Shown here one piece after another: positions 52,075 through 60,949 of a DNA stretch of 64,000 nt. The notes under the pieces were generated by a model that was given only the letters and a program-made list of their open reading frames with translations, did no database searches and was not told where the DNA came from. The position numbers were made by a program, and so were the translations under genes. This DNA is from Pseudomonadota bacterium (GTDB taxonomy: Bacteria > Pseudomonadota > Alphaproteobacteria > Rhodobacterales > Rhodobacteraceae), in NCBI GenBank assembly GCA_038533575.1, contig JBCAYL010000001.1, positions 400,226-464,225 of the forward strand, read 5' to 3'. Position 1 is the first letter of the stretch; the number at the start of each line of letters is the position of its first letter.

Positions 52075-53154
52075 ATGGCTGAACTCTCACTCGTTGATTT
52101 GCACAAGTCTTACGCAGACGGCAACGTCGCGCTGCACAACGTGTCCCTCGATATAGCCGACCGCGAGTTCGTCGTCATCGTCGGTCCCTCGGGCTGCGGG
52201 AAATCGACCACGCTCCGGCTCATCGCCGGGATCGAGGAAGAGACGGGCGGCGACATCCTCATCGGCGGAGAGCGGGTCAACCATCTGGCCCCGGGCGCGC
52301 GCGACGTCGCGATGGTCTTTCAGGACTACGCGCTCTACCCACACATGGACGTGGCGCGGAATATCGGCTTCGGCCTCCGGCGTCGGGGGCTGCCCAAGCA
52401 CGAGGTGGCGCGGCGGGTTCGAGACGTGGCCGACATGCTCGAGATCGGGTCACTCCTCAAGCGGCGTCCTGCCAAGCTCTCGGGCGGACAACGGCAACGC
52501 GTCGCCATGGGCCGCGCGATGGTCCGCAGGCCGAAGGTCTTTCTCTTCGACGAGCCGCTCTCCAATCTCGACGCCCGGCTGAGAGTATCCATGCGTGCGG
52601 AAATGCGGCGGCTTCAATCCCAGCTGCCCACCACAACGGTCTACGTCACCCATGACCAAACCGAGGCGATGACCATGGCGGACCGCGTCGTGGTCATGAA
52701 CGAGGGGCGCGTGGAGCAGACGGGCCCGCCCATGGAGATATACCGGTTCCCGGCGAATACCTTCGTGGCCCGCTTCATTGGCTCGCCCGCGATGAACCTG
52801 ATCGCAGCGCGCCTGAGCGAGGACGGCGTGACCTTCGATGCCGGCGCAACGCTTGCCCTCAGGGACGGCCTGCGAGGCGGCAGGCCCGGGCAGCCCGTCC
52901 TCCTCGGGCTTCGGCCCGAAGCCGTGAGCCTTTCGACGGGTGATGACGGCTATTCGGCGCGCGTTGAAGCGGTTGAGCCCATCGGGCAGGAGATCATCGT
53001 CGAGCTTTCGCTGCCCGGGGCAGGGCGGCTCTGGAGCCGACTTCCCCCGGAGACCGAGCTTCGCGTCGGATCGCAGGCGAACGTCACCTTCGATGCCCGA
53101 CAGGCCCATGTCTTTGACCAGACGACCGGCGAGGCTCTCGCCACGGCGTGCTGA
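52075..53154 (+). CDS. Carbohydrate ABC importer ATPase (GgtA/MalK/UgpC type)
   Basis: 359 residues from ATG 52075, with GAGGAAG before it; the frame opens at 52009 but that extension has no family counterpart. Walker A GPSGCGKST (about 37), signature LSGGQRQRV (about 135), Walker B VFLFDEPLSNLD (about 155) and switch His in VYVTHDQTEAMTMADR. The C-terminal 120 residues are the TOBE regulatory domain of the MalK group (LGLRPEAVSL). It drives the importer formed with the next three genes. GgtA, which energises glucosylglycerol and sucrose uptake in cyanobacteria, is a related protein. Confidence 0.9.
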   Translation: MAELSLVDLHKSYADGNVALHNVSLDIADREFVVIVGPSGCGKSTTLRLIAGIEEETGGDILIGGERVNHLAPGARDVAMVFQDYALYPHMDVARNIGFGLRRRGLPKHEVARRVRDVADMLEIGSLLKRRPAKLSGGQRQRVAMGRAMVRRPKVFLFDEPLSNLDARLRVSMRAEMRRLQSQLPTTTVYVTHDQTEAMTMADRVVVMNEGRVEQTGPPMEIYRFPANTFVARFIGSPAMNLIAARLSEDGVTFDAGATLALRDGLRGGRPGQPVLLGLRPEAVSLSTGDDGYSARVEAVEPIGQEIIVELSLPGAGRLWSRLPPETELRVGSQANVTFDARQAHVFDQTTGEALATAC

Positions 53155-53192
53155 TCCCGCAGTTTCATCCCCACCATTTAGAAAGGTGTCCC

Positions 53193-54500
53193 ATGACCTA
53201 TCGTTTCCTCCGCATCCTCGGCGCTGTCGGCGCCGCCTGTGCCCTCGGGCTTCCCACGAGCCTCGCGGCGCAGGATTTAATCACCCGGGACCGGGTCGGC
53301 CTGCCCGATGCGCCCAACACGATGACCTTCCGATTGACGGCCTTCGATCTCTATTCCTCGGATCCTGCCACGCGGGAGGCCTTCGAGGCGCTCTTTACCG
53401 ACTTCATCGAGGCGCGACCGGACTGGAAAATCGAGACGCAGATCGTCACCGACAACATCGGACAGGAGCAAGCGCGCCTGCTCGAGCAGACCCGGGCCGG
53501 GCGGGGGCCCGATTGCGCGATGGTGGACAGCTCCCAACTCGCGCTCTTCAAGAGCGCTGACGTGCTCAAGCCCATGAATTCACATTGGAGCAGCGCGGAG
53601 ATCGACGACCTCTTTCCCTTTGTCCGAGAGGCTGTGACCAACGAGGCGGGGGATCTTCTGGCGTGGTGGTGGTTCACCGATCTGCGCGTGCTCTACCGTG
53701 ACACGCGCCTCGTCCCCGATGCTCCCGAGACATGGGAAGACCTGGAGAGCGCCGCGCTTGCCACCGTCGAGGCCGGAAGGGAAGGGCTGCTCTTCAATGG
53801 TGGCCGTTGGGAAGGCACGACCTTTGACTGGCTCGCGCATTTTTGGGCGCAGGGCGGGCGTCTCGTCGATGACGCGGGCCGTCCCGTCTTTGCCGAGGGG
53901 GAGAACCGCGAAAAGTTCCTCGCGGCCATAGGCTTCTACAAGGGGCTCGTGGATGCCAGTGCGGCGCCGCCGCGGGTCACCTCCATCGTCAACTACGATG
54001 AGTTCAACGCCGCCGCCGCCGCGGGGACAGCCGGTCTCTTCATTGGGGGCAATTGGCAGTACGGGCAATTGCGCGGCACCCTTCCGGAGGCGGATTTCGC
54101 AGCCTGGGCCGTGTCGGCCATTCCCGGGCCGACGGCGGATCAGCGCGCCACCGGCACGGGAGGCTGGACGATCGCCGCGCTCTCCGACGATGCCGAGGCC
54201 GTGCGGATCTGCGCAGAAATGGTCCGCGAGATCTATTCCGGCCAAAGCAACGCGATCCAGGGCCTCCTGCCCACGTCAGCCGCGCAATACGACGCGTTCG
54301 ATGTCTTTGAAGGGCCCGAATACGACGTGTTCTCGGAGGCGCTCGTCGATGGGCAGGCGCGGCCCGGCGTGCCGATCTATCCCGAGCTGTCGAACGCCAT
54401 CCAGATCCTGATGGGGGATGTCCTCTCGGGCGCGGCCACGCCCGAGGAAGCGCTCGACGCCGCCGATGAGGCCGTGCAGGCGGCCTTCGAGCGCCTCTAG
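53193..54500 (+). CDS. Carbohydrate ABC importer substrate-binding protein
   Basis: 435 residues from ATG 53193, with AGAAAGG upstream. A Sec signal peptide (FLRILGAVGAACALGLPTS...LAAQ) precedes a group-1 extracellular solute-binding fold (FEALFTDFIEARPDWKIETQ; GGRWEGTTFDWLAHFWAQGG; GTAGLFIGGNWQYGQL). Aromatic residues WWWF and the Trp-rich middle section are typical of sugar-binding sites. No lipobox Cys is seen, so the protein is soluble in the periplasm. The ligand is inferred only from the neighbouring hydrolase: a glucosylglycerol-like glycoside is the first candidate. Confidence 0.88.
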   Translation: MTYRFLRILGAVGAACALGLPTSLAAQDLITRDRVGLPDAPNTMTFRLTAFDLYSSDPATREAFEALFTDFIEARPDWKIETQIVTDNIGQEQARLLEQTRAGRGPDCAMVDSSQLALFKSADVLKPMNSHWSSAEIDDLFPFVREAVTNEAGDLLAWWWFTDLRVLYRDTRLVPDAPETWEDLESAALATVEAGREGLLFNGGRWEGTTFDWLAHFWAQGGRLVDDAGRPVFAEGENREKFLAAIGFYKGLVDASAAPPRVTSIVNYDEFNAAAAAGTAGLFIGGNWQYGQLRGTLPEADFAAWAVSAIPGPTADQRATGTGGWTIAALSDDAEAVRICAEMVREIYSGQSNAIQGLLPTSAAQYDAFDVFEGPEYDVFSEALVDGQARPGVPIYPELSNAIQILMGDVLSGAATPEEALDAADEAVQAAFERL

Positions 54501-54508
54501 GCCCAAGC

Positions 54509-55423
54509 GTGCCGCACCAAGAAAGCGCCGGGCGGGCCCATGCGAGGGCCCGCCGCTCCGTCTGGCCATGGTTGGCGCCCGCCCTTCTTTTGCTCGGCGC
54601 GTTCTATCTCGTCCCGATCCTCGATGTCCTCCGGCTCGCTTTCGGCGATGCCACGCTCCTGCGCCCGGCGACGCGGTATGGCATGGAGGGCGTCTCGGAG
54701 GTTCTCACGCAGCCTGCTCTGCCGGGCGTTCTCTGGGTGACGGCGCTCTTCACCGCCGCGAGTGTGCTGGGCATCCTCGGGCTCGGTCTCCTGATCGCGC
54801 TCCTCGTCGTGAGAGGCGAAAGACGGCGGCTCCCCGGCATGGGGCTTCTTCGGACGGTGGTGCTCACCGCCTGGGTGGTGCCGGGCATCGCCAACGGGCT
54901 CATCTGGCAGATGCTCTTTTCCGAGGCGCCTTTTGGCGCGCTCAACTCCACCATCGCGCTCGTCGGGATTTCGCCGGTCCGGTGGCTTTCGGATCCCACG
55001 AACGCCATGATCTCCGCCGTCATCGCCAATGTGTGGCAAGGGACGGCCTTCGCCATGATCGTCTTCTACGCGGCGCGGAAAGGCCTCTCGCCGGACCTCT
55101 ATTCCGCGGCGGCCATTGACGGCGCGGGCCCCACCGCACGCTTCGTCTTTATCACGCTGCCCCAGATGCGGCCCGCGATCCTTGTCTCGACGGTCCTCGT
55201 GACGATCCAGACGCTCAACACCTTCGATGTCATCCTCGCGCTGACGGGTGGCGGCCCGGGGCGGTCCACGGAGGTGCTATCGCTCTTCACGTTCAACACC
55301 GTCTTTTTCAACTTCGATCTCTCTGGCGGGTCCGTTCTGGCGGTCATCCTCGTTCTGATCGCGCTTCTGCTCACGGTTCTCTACATCCGGCTTCTCGTCG
55401 ACCGGGAGGACCGAAGCTCATGA
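54509..55423 (+). CDS. Carbohydrate ABC importer permease (MalF type)
   Basis: 304 residues with six main transmembrane helices; the first is WLAPALLLLGAFYLVPILDV. The EAA coupling loop is YSAAAIDGAGPTARFVFITL (about 195-215). It begins 8 bp after the binding-protein gene and overlaps the following permease by ATGA, so the four importer genes are one operon. Confidence 0.9.
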   Translation: MPHQESAGRAHARARRSVWPWLAPALLLLGAFYLVPILDVLRLAFGDATLLRPATRYGMEGVSEVLTQPALPGVLWVTALFTAASVLGILGLGLLIALLVVRGERRRLPGMGLLRTVVLTAWVVPGIANGLIWQMLFSEAPFGALNSTIALVGISPVRWLSDPTNAMISAVIANVWQGTAFAMIVFYAARKGLSPDLYSAAAIDGAGPTARFVFITLPQMRPAILVSTVLVTIQTLNTFDVILALTGGGPGRSTEVLSLFTFNTVFFNFDLSGGSVLAVILVLIALLLTVLYIRLLVDREDRSS

Positions 55424-56262
55424 CCCGGTGGTCCTCAGAGCGGATCGGAGACATCGCGACCTATGTCGTCGCGCTGCTTCTCTTTGTGCTCTTCGCGGCG
55501 CCGCTACTCTGGCTCTTGTCGCTGGCCATTCGAACCCCGGCAGAGATCTTCCTCGGCGCGTCGCGCTTCATTCCGGAGGACCCGACGCTCGCCAACTTCG
55601 AACAGATCCTCACGGACCGGACCTTTGGTCTTTACCTTTGGAACGGGATCAAGCTCTGCGCCCTCGGGGCGCTGGGCGCGCTCATCACGGCCATTCCAGC
55701 CGCTTACGTCTTCTCGCGGCGGCAGTTTCGGGGCGCGTCCATCCTGATGCTCGGGATCCTCACGGTGCAGATGGTCTCACCGCTCGTCCTCCTCATCCCG
55801 CTTTATCGGTACATGGAGAGACTGGGCCTTCTCGAGACGCACGCCGCCGCAGCCGGGGTCTACATGGCGCTGGGCGTGCCGCTCTCGGTGTGGATGCTGA
55901 AGGCAAGCTTTGATGCCATTCCACGCTCCCTTGAGGACGCGGCAGCGATCGATGGATGCTCGGCACCGGCAGTTCTCTTCTTCGTGACGATGCCTTTGGC
56001 CGCGCCGGGCATGGCCTCGGCCTTCATTCTCAACATGCTCATGGGCTGGTCGCAGTTTCTCGTGCCATTCATCCTGCTCTCGCAGGATCGGCTGCAACCC
56101 ATCTCCGTCGCCATCTTCAACTTCGCGGGATCGACGAGCGCCTCTACGACGCAGCTTCTCGCCGCCGCCTGCGTCATCACGGTGCTGCCCGCCATAGCGG
56201 CATTCCTTGCGCTTCAGCGCCTCATCGTCGGCGCGATCATGGCCGGGGCGGTCAAGGGCTGA
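55420..56262 (+). CDS. Carbohydrate ABC importer permease (MalG type)
   Basis: 280 residues, six hydrophobic helices (IATYVVALLLFVLFAAPLLW first). The EAA loop is RSLEDAAAIDGCSAPAVLFF (about 167-186). MalG-type permeases begin with a short cytosolic segment and contain RTPAEIFLG, as here. It completes the importer. Its last 11 bp overlap the end of the convergent sulfatase-fold gene. Confidence 0.9.
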   Translation: MTRWSSERIGDIATYVVALLLFVLFAAPLLWLLSLAIRTPAEIFLGASRFIPEDPTLANFEQILTDRTFGLYLWNGIKLCALGALGALITAIPAAYVFSRRQFRGASILMLGILTVQMVSPLVLLIPLYRYMERLGLLETHAAAAGVYMALGVPLSVWMLKASFDAIPRSLEDAAAIDGCSAPAVLFFVTMPLAAPGMASAFILNMLMGWSQFLVPFILLSQDRLQPISVAIFNFAGSTSASTTQLLAAACVITVLPAIAAFLALQRLIVGAIMAGAVKG

Positions 56263-57910
56263 GGGAGCTGAAAGCCTGGAGAAACCGGTTTCTGAAGGCG
56301 TCCATCCTGACCGCTTGGGTCGCTTGAGAAGGGCGCATACCGTCCACCCAGCCCCACGATGCGAAGCGCTCGACGAGGTGCGCCGGCCCGATAACATGGA
56401 CGGGCACGTTGAAACTATCATCCTCTGACACGAAGGCTGCGGGCTGGTGATCGCCCAAGAGGACGATGAGCGGCTCGGCGTCGGCCAGACGTGCCACGTA
56501 GCTTCCGGCCGTCCTGAGGCTGTAATCCACGGCCTTTCGAAACTGCGCCCTGACGCGATCTCTGTCCCGCCAGACCACGTCGGGCGCATCGCCCTCAGCG
56601 GCCATGGCGTTGAACGCGAGCCCGTCTCCGACGTCCTCCCACGCGATGAGGCGTGGCACCGGCGTCCAGGGTGCATGGGATGAGATGAGGGCCACCTGCG
56701 CGAAGACGGGCGATCTGTCCACGCCCGGCGCGCCGGGCAGCACCAGCCTGTCTAACGCGGCAAGGGTGAACTGGTCGGGCATGGTCACCCAGTTGAAAGG
56801 GCGCCCTTCATAGCCGAGATCTGCCGCGGCAAGGACCCGATCAAACCCCATGAAGCCTGCCTCCGGCCAATCCATCGTGATGGCAGGCATCACGGCGACC
56901 GTCTCGAAGGCGTTCTCGGATGCGAGGTGGAAAAGCGATTTTCGCCCGCTCACCAACGCCGCGCCGTAGGTCCGCTGGTCCGGTGACCAGAGGCCCGTGG
57001 CGAGCGTTGTGTGCGTGAGCCAGCTTTGACCACCGATCATAGGCGCCTCGAGCCACCCCGAGCGCATGGAGAGGCCGCGCGCGGCCAACTCGGCCTCGAT
57101 GGCATCGAGCGTGTCGAGATGGAGGGGGGCGTAGCGGGGGTTCGTGAGGCTCGATGCACCGTAGCTTTCCACGTAGAGAAAGAGGACGTCTCTCGCGCCG
57201 ATCTCGTCCAGGAGCGGGGTCGCGTCTGCAAAGGGGTCCGTCGAAGCGGCTTCTTTGAAGTCACTGAGCCGGCGCGCCGTCTGGCCGAGCATCTCCGCCC
57301 GTTCGACGGCCACGCGCGCCGTGAAGGCCGCCCCGGGCGCTTCAAATGGCAGTTGCCACTTCCGCATGGCATCGCCGATCTCGGCGACGGCGAGAAGGAG
57401 AGCAGGAAAGAGGGCAATCGCCGTCAGTCGTCTGGGGGCTTGAGGAAGCTCGACCTTCGACCATCGCGTCGCCGCCCACCACAGGGCGAGCGCAAGCGCC
57501 GACAAGAGCGCTAGCGCCCCGATGACGGCACCGAGCGCGCGTGCCGTGCCGATTGCACCGGATCCCAGATTCCACGCTGCCGGGATGAGATGCAGGTCAA
57601 CGAGCGGATTGAACCCGCGATTGTAGGCGGAGAACACCGCGAAATCGGCGAGCTTGGTCAGGGTCAGAAGCGTGAGGGAGATGACGATGACACCGCGGAT
57701 CAGAACTGCTCCGCGCCCCGTCACACCCACGACGGCGAGCGCGCCGAGGATCACCGGAAGCTCGAGCGGGAAGACCAGCAGGATATCCCATGCGAGCGCT
57801 TCGGGATGGTTCGGTGCCGCCAGAACGAGATAGAAGAGCAGCGCGCTGGCCGCCAATGACATCAAGCTGGGGTAAGACTGCGTGCCGCTGCCGTGGAGGG
57901 CCGTGGTCAT
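56252..57910 (-). CDS. Membrane sulfatase-fold enzyme (LTA synthase/phosphoglycerol transferase type)
   Basis: 552 residues from ATG 57910, in ATGA overlap with the phosphatidyltransferase gene; the frame continues to 58423 only as a shadow of that gene. About five N-terminal helices (20-185) anchor a periplasmic sulfatase/alkaline-phosphatase-fold domain: LFLYVESYGASSL (metal Glu, about 245), SWLTHTTLATGL with the likely Thr nucleophile (about 297) and LLGDHQPAAF (metal Asp-His, about 484). Relatives transfer phosphoglycerol or phosphoethanolamine from phospholipids to glycans or lipids. The OpgHG-type genes 0.9 kb away make a periplasmic-glucan substituent transferase (OpgB-like) a reasonable guess. 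Confidence 0.8.
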   Translation of the reverse strand: MTTALHGSGTQSYPSLMSLAASALLFYLVLAAPNHPEALAWDILLVFPLELPVILGALAVVGVTGRGAVLIRGVIVISLTLLTLTKLADFAVFSAYNRGFNPLVDLHLIPAAWNLGSGAIGTARALGAVIGALALLSALALALWWAATRWSKVELPQAPRRLTAIALFPALLLAVAEIGDAMRKWQLPFEAPGAAFTARVAVERAEMLGQTARRLSDFKEAASTDPFADATPLLDEIGARDVLFLYVESYGASSLTNPRYAPLHLDTLDAIEAELAARGLSMRSGWLEAPMIGGQSWLTHTTLATGLWSPDQRTYGAALVSGRKSLFHLASENAFETVAVMPAITMDWPEAGFMGFDRVLAAADLGYEGRPFNWVTMPDQFTLAALDRLVLPGAPGVDRSPVFAQVALISSHAPWTPVPRLIAWEDVGDGLAFNAMAAEGDAPDVVWRDRDRVRAQFRKAVDYSLRTAGSYVARLADAEPLIVLLGDHQPAAFVSEDDSFNVPVHVIGPAHLVERFASWGWVDGMRPSQATQAVRMDAFRNRFLQAFSSLSP

Positions 57911-58668
57911 TCGGGGCGTGAGAGCAGGTGGCGAATGTCCTGCATGAACGACCACGCCAAGGCCACGGCGGCAATGCCCGCGGCGCCTGTCTTGAGCCAC
58001 AGCGGCAGGACCGGAATGAGCAACGCCACGAGCGTCCCGACCTGGATAACGCACACGACCTTCCGGCTCATGCGCTCGGGCAGGTCGCCCGTAAGCCGCG
58101 GCCAGATGGTGCCGGCCAAAACGAAGAGGTAGCGGGGCAGGCCGAGCGCCAGGACCCAGAGCCCTGCTTGCCCCGTATTCCAGGCTAGGAGCGCAAGAAC
58201 GAGCGCAAAGAGCGTATCCACCTCCATGTCGAACCGCGCCCCGAAGCCAGAAGTGAGCCGCGCATGACGCGCCGCGGCTCCGTCCACCCCGTCGAGAATG
58301 AGGGCGAATGCGGCCATGGCAAACGCGGCCCAGAGGACAGGCTGAGACACGGCGGATCCCGAGAAGAGCAGGGAGGCGAGGACGGCGGTCAGGGCCAACC
58401 GAAAGACGGTAATCACATTGCACAGACCGAGCGATCTATGGGGATACGTGCGGAGCATCACGATGCCAGCCACCCCGGCGCCCACCGTGAACAGCAGGGT
58501 GGCCACAAGGGCGCCCGTCTCGCTGCTCAGCCGCAGACCCATCGCCGCCACGAACACGGCGCAGACAAGGCTCGCGATGAGAAAATCGCGCAACACCGGA
58601 TGCAACGGCGAGAGCGCTGTATCGCGGGCGAAAGGCTGATAGACTTGGCTCAGGAAGCTTCTCATCAT
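57907..58668 (-). CDS. CDP-alcohol phosphatidyltransferase family protein
   Basis: 253 residues with about six hydrophobic helices. The catalytic pattern D-G-x2-A-R-x8-G-x3-D-x3-D is complete in DGAAARHARLTSGFGARFD followed by MEVD (about 125-150). The enzyme swaps CMP of a CDP-alcohol for another alcohol, making a phospholipid or a phospho-alcohol intermediate in the inner membrane. It overlaps the sulfatase-fold gene, so the two probably supply and use the same phospholipid head group. Confidence 0.88.
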   Translation of the reverse strand: MMRSFLSQVYQPFARDTALSPLHPVLRDFLIASLVCAVFVAAMGLRLSSETGALVATLLFTVGAGVAGIVMLRTYPHRSLGLCNVITVFRLALTAVLASLLFSGSAVSQPVLWAAFAMAAFALILDGVDGAAARHARLTSGFGARFDMEVDTLFALVLALLAWNTGQAGLWVLALGLPRYLFVLAGTIWPRLTGDLPERMSRKVVCVIQVGTLVALLIPVLPLWLKTGAAGIAAVALAWSFMQDIRHLLSRPE

Positions 58669-58763
58669 TTCGCAGCTAAGCGAGGCCCCTGCGCCGTCAA
58701 GCAGATCGATTGAACCACGCGGCCCTCATTCTAATTCAAATTCCAAAGCAGGAGCTTTCATTC

Positions 58764-59327
58764 ATGGCTCAAACATCAACGCAAAGATACGGCTATCCCA
58801 CGGCCTCTCGTTGGCTCCATTGGCTGACCGCGCTCGTTGTCCTCGCGACGATCCCCGTCGGCGTGATCATGACGACGGAAGGGCTGCCCCGCACCGTGCA
58901 GAACACCCTCTTCATTTTCCACAAGAACGTGGGGGTCATCATTTTTCTCCTCGTGGCGGCGCGCCTCCTCATTCGAAGCGCGACGCGCACAGAACCGCTG
59001 CCCGCGGAGACACCGGCCTGGCAGAAGACCGCGGCCTCGGTGAGCCACGCGGCGCTCTATGTCCTGCTCCTTGTCATGGCGATCTCAGGCTATGTCCGCG
59101 TGGCCGCGGGCGGCTTTCCGATCGAGTCCCTCGATGCGCTGGGCATCCCGAAGCTCGTCCCGCGCTCTGATCCGCTGGCTGATACGGCGCAATGGATCCA
59201 CTCCTCGGCGCGCTTCATCCTGGCGGCGTTCATCTTTCTTCACATCGGTGCGGCCCTGCAGCACGGCCTGATCAAGCGCGACGGCGTTTTCACGCGGATG
59301 TGGCCACTGAACGCGCCCCGCCCATGA
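58764..59327 (+). CDS. Cytochrome b561
   Basis: 187 residues from ATG 58764 (MAQTSTQRYGYPT), with AGGAG 10 bp before; the frame opens at 58710. Four transmembrane helices carry the heme-ligand histidines typical of the family (ASRWLHWLTAL; IFHKNVGVIIFL; ASVSHAALYVLL; AAFIFLHIGAAL). It moves electrons between the quinone pool and periplasmic acceptors such as superoxide. It overlaps the start of the opgH-type gene, which is a curious but probably only transcriptional pairing. Confidence 0.9.
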   Translation: MAQTSTQRYGYPTASRWLHWLTALVVLATIPVGVIMTTEGLPRTVQNTLFIFHKNVGVIIFLLVAARLLIRSATRTEPLPAETPAWQKTAASVSHAALYVLLLVMAISGYVRVAAGGFPIESLDALGIPKLVPRSDPLADTAQWIHSSARFILAAFIFLHIGAALQHGLIKRDGVFTRMWPLNAPRP

Positions 59328-60949
59328 GCGCACCGGACGCCTCGCTCCCTGAAGGTGACCTCAGCCCGGTCCGCACGGTCAGGCCTGTTCTGCGAACGGC
59401 ACGCCGTCGCATTCCGGTGCCCGCGCGGTTTTGGGTCTTTGCGGCGATAACCTTGGCGTTTTCGGTTCCCCTCGTGATCGGGCTCGCTGCCGTGCTCGCG
59501 CCGCTCGAAGCGATTGATGTCCTTTTGGTGTCTCTCTTTGCGCTCAATACGCTCTGGGTCTCGGCAGCTGCTGCCACGGCGATCCTCGGCACGATGGTGA
59601 TAGAACAAGAGAAGATCGCGCCACGCCCCACAAGCGCGGGGCCGCGTGAACGGACGGCTGTCCTCTTCCTCATCTGCGGCGAGGACCCTGCGGCCGTCGC
59701 CCGCAGCATCGAGGCGCTCACCGCCGATCTTGCGCGAGACGAGACCTCAGGGGACACCGATCTCTGGCTGTTGTCCGATACGGGGCCTGCGGCCGCGAAG
59801 CGCGAAGAGCAGGCCATTGAACCGCTGCTCGCCGCGGGCCTGCTCAGGTACCGCCGCCGCGTGCAGAACCTGAGGCGCAAGCCGGGGAACCTCGCCGATT
59901 GGGTGCAAGAGCACAGCCATGCCTATCAAAGCATGTTGGTCATGGACGCGGACAGCGGCATGACGGCGGCGCGACTGAAAGACCTTCGACTGGCTATGGA
60001 GGCCGATCCCCGCCTGGGCCTCGTCCAGAGCGGGATCAGCCTGCGCCCGGGCGGGTCGCGCTTCACGCGCCTCCAGCGCCTCTCCACGCGGCTCGCCGGG
60101 CCCGCCTTTATCCGTGGGCTCGGCGCCTGGGCAGGGCAGGCCGGGAATTACTGGGGGCACAATGCGCTCATCCGTGTCGCCGCCTTCCGGACGGCCATGG
60201 ATCTGCCAGCACTCAACGGCCCCGCGCCCTATGGCGGGGATTTTCTGAGCCACGATTTCATCGAGGCGGCCTGGCTCGTGCGGGCGGGCTGGAAGGTCGA
60301 GATTTCGCCGGACATGCGCGGCAGCTTCGAAGACGGCTCCGACCGCCTCGAAACATTCCACCGGAGAGACCGGCGCTGGTGTCAGGGCAATCTGCAGCAC
60401 ATCCGGGCGTTGCTGACCCGTGGCCTCCATCCCTTGAGCCGCCTCCACCTTGCTTTCGGCATCCAAAGCTACCTCTCATCCCCGATTTGGCTCATCGTCA
60501 TTCTGCTCTTCTTGCTTGCGGGTATGGCCCCGGGGGCCGTGCCGATCCTGTCGGGTGCTCTGGCCCTGCTCCTCGTGCCGAAGATCACCGCGATGATCGG
60601 CTTCCTGCGCAGGACGCGCCGCAGGAGCCGGCGCCGCGTCTTTCTCCGTGCGAGCATGGCCGAGCTTCTATTGAGCACGCTCGTGTCGCCACTTGTCATG
60701 GTCAGGCAAAGCCTTGCCGTCTGTGCAGTCATCCTTGGCCGGGATTGCGGTTGGAAGGGCCCACGGCGTGTTGCGCGCCCGGCATTTCCGGACGGGTCGG
60801 TCGAATGTGCCGCGGGGCTGGCCCTAGTGGCTTTGGCCGCTCTTGGTGGTGAAACGGCCTACCAGGCCTTGTGGCTAACCCTCATCTGCGGTCCGCTGAT
60901 CGGTGCGCCGTGGCTTTATCCGTGGCTGGACCGGGATCCTGCTCGCTGA
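59324..60949 (+). CDS. opgH: Periplasmic-glucan glucosyltransferase, OpgH/MdoH type
   Basis: 541 residues from ATG 59324, overlapping the cytochrome gene. Two N-terminal helices (about 30-90), a GT2 catalytic domain (about 105-360) with VMDADSGM (DxD, about 207), SHDFIEAAWLVRAGW and RRDRRWCQGN (QxxRW-like product motif, about 347), and four or so C-terminal helices. It uses UDP-glucose to build and export the beta-glucan backbone. It is shorter than E. coli OpgH (847 residues), lacking the long N- and C-terminal tails, as in other alphaproteobacteria. TGATG overlap with the next gene. Confidence 0.9.
   Translation: MSAPDASLPEGDLSPVRTVRPVLRTARRRIPVPARFWVFAAITLAFSVPLVIGLAAVLAPLEAIDVLLVSLFALNTLWVSAAAATAILGTMVIEQEKIAPRPTSAGPRERTAVLFLICGEDPAAVARSIEALTADLARDETSGDTDLWLLSDTGPAAAKREEQAIEPLLAAGLLRYRRRVQNLRRKPGNLADWVQEHSHAYQSMLVMDADSGMTAARLKDLRLAMEADPRLGLVQSGISLRPGGSRFTRLQRLSTRLAGPAFIRGLGAWAGQAGNYWGHNALIRVAAFRTAMDLPALNGPAPYGGDFLSHDFIEAAWLVRAGWKVEISPDMRGSFEDGSDRLETFHRRDRRWCQGNLQHIRALLTRGLHPLSRLHLAFGIQSYLSSPIWLIVILLFLLAGMAPGAVPILSGALALLLVPKITAMIGFLRRTRRRSRRRVFLRASMAELLLSTLVSPLVMVRQSLAVCAVILGRDCGWKGPRRVARPAFPDGSVECAAGLALVALAALGGETAYQALWLTLICGPLIGAPWLYPWLDRDPAR

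Noticed and set aside
57911-58423. 171-codon N-terminal extension of the sulfatase-fold gene
   Set aside because: It is out of frame with the overlapping phosphatidyltransferase gene and lacks hydrophobic or family sequence; ATG 57910 in ATGA overlap is the natural start.
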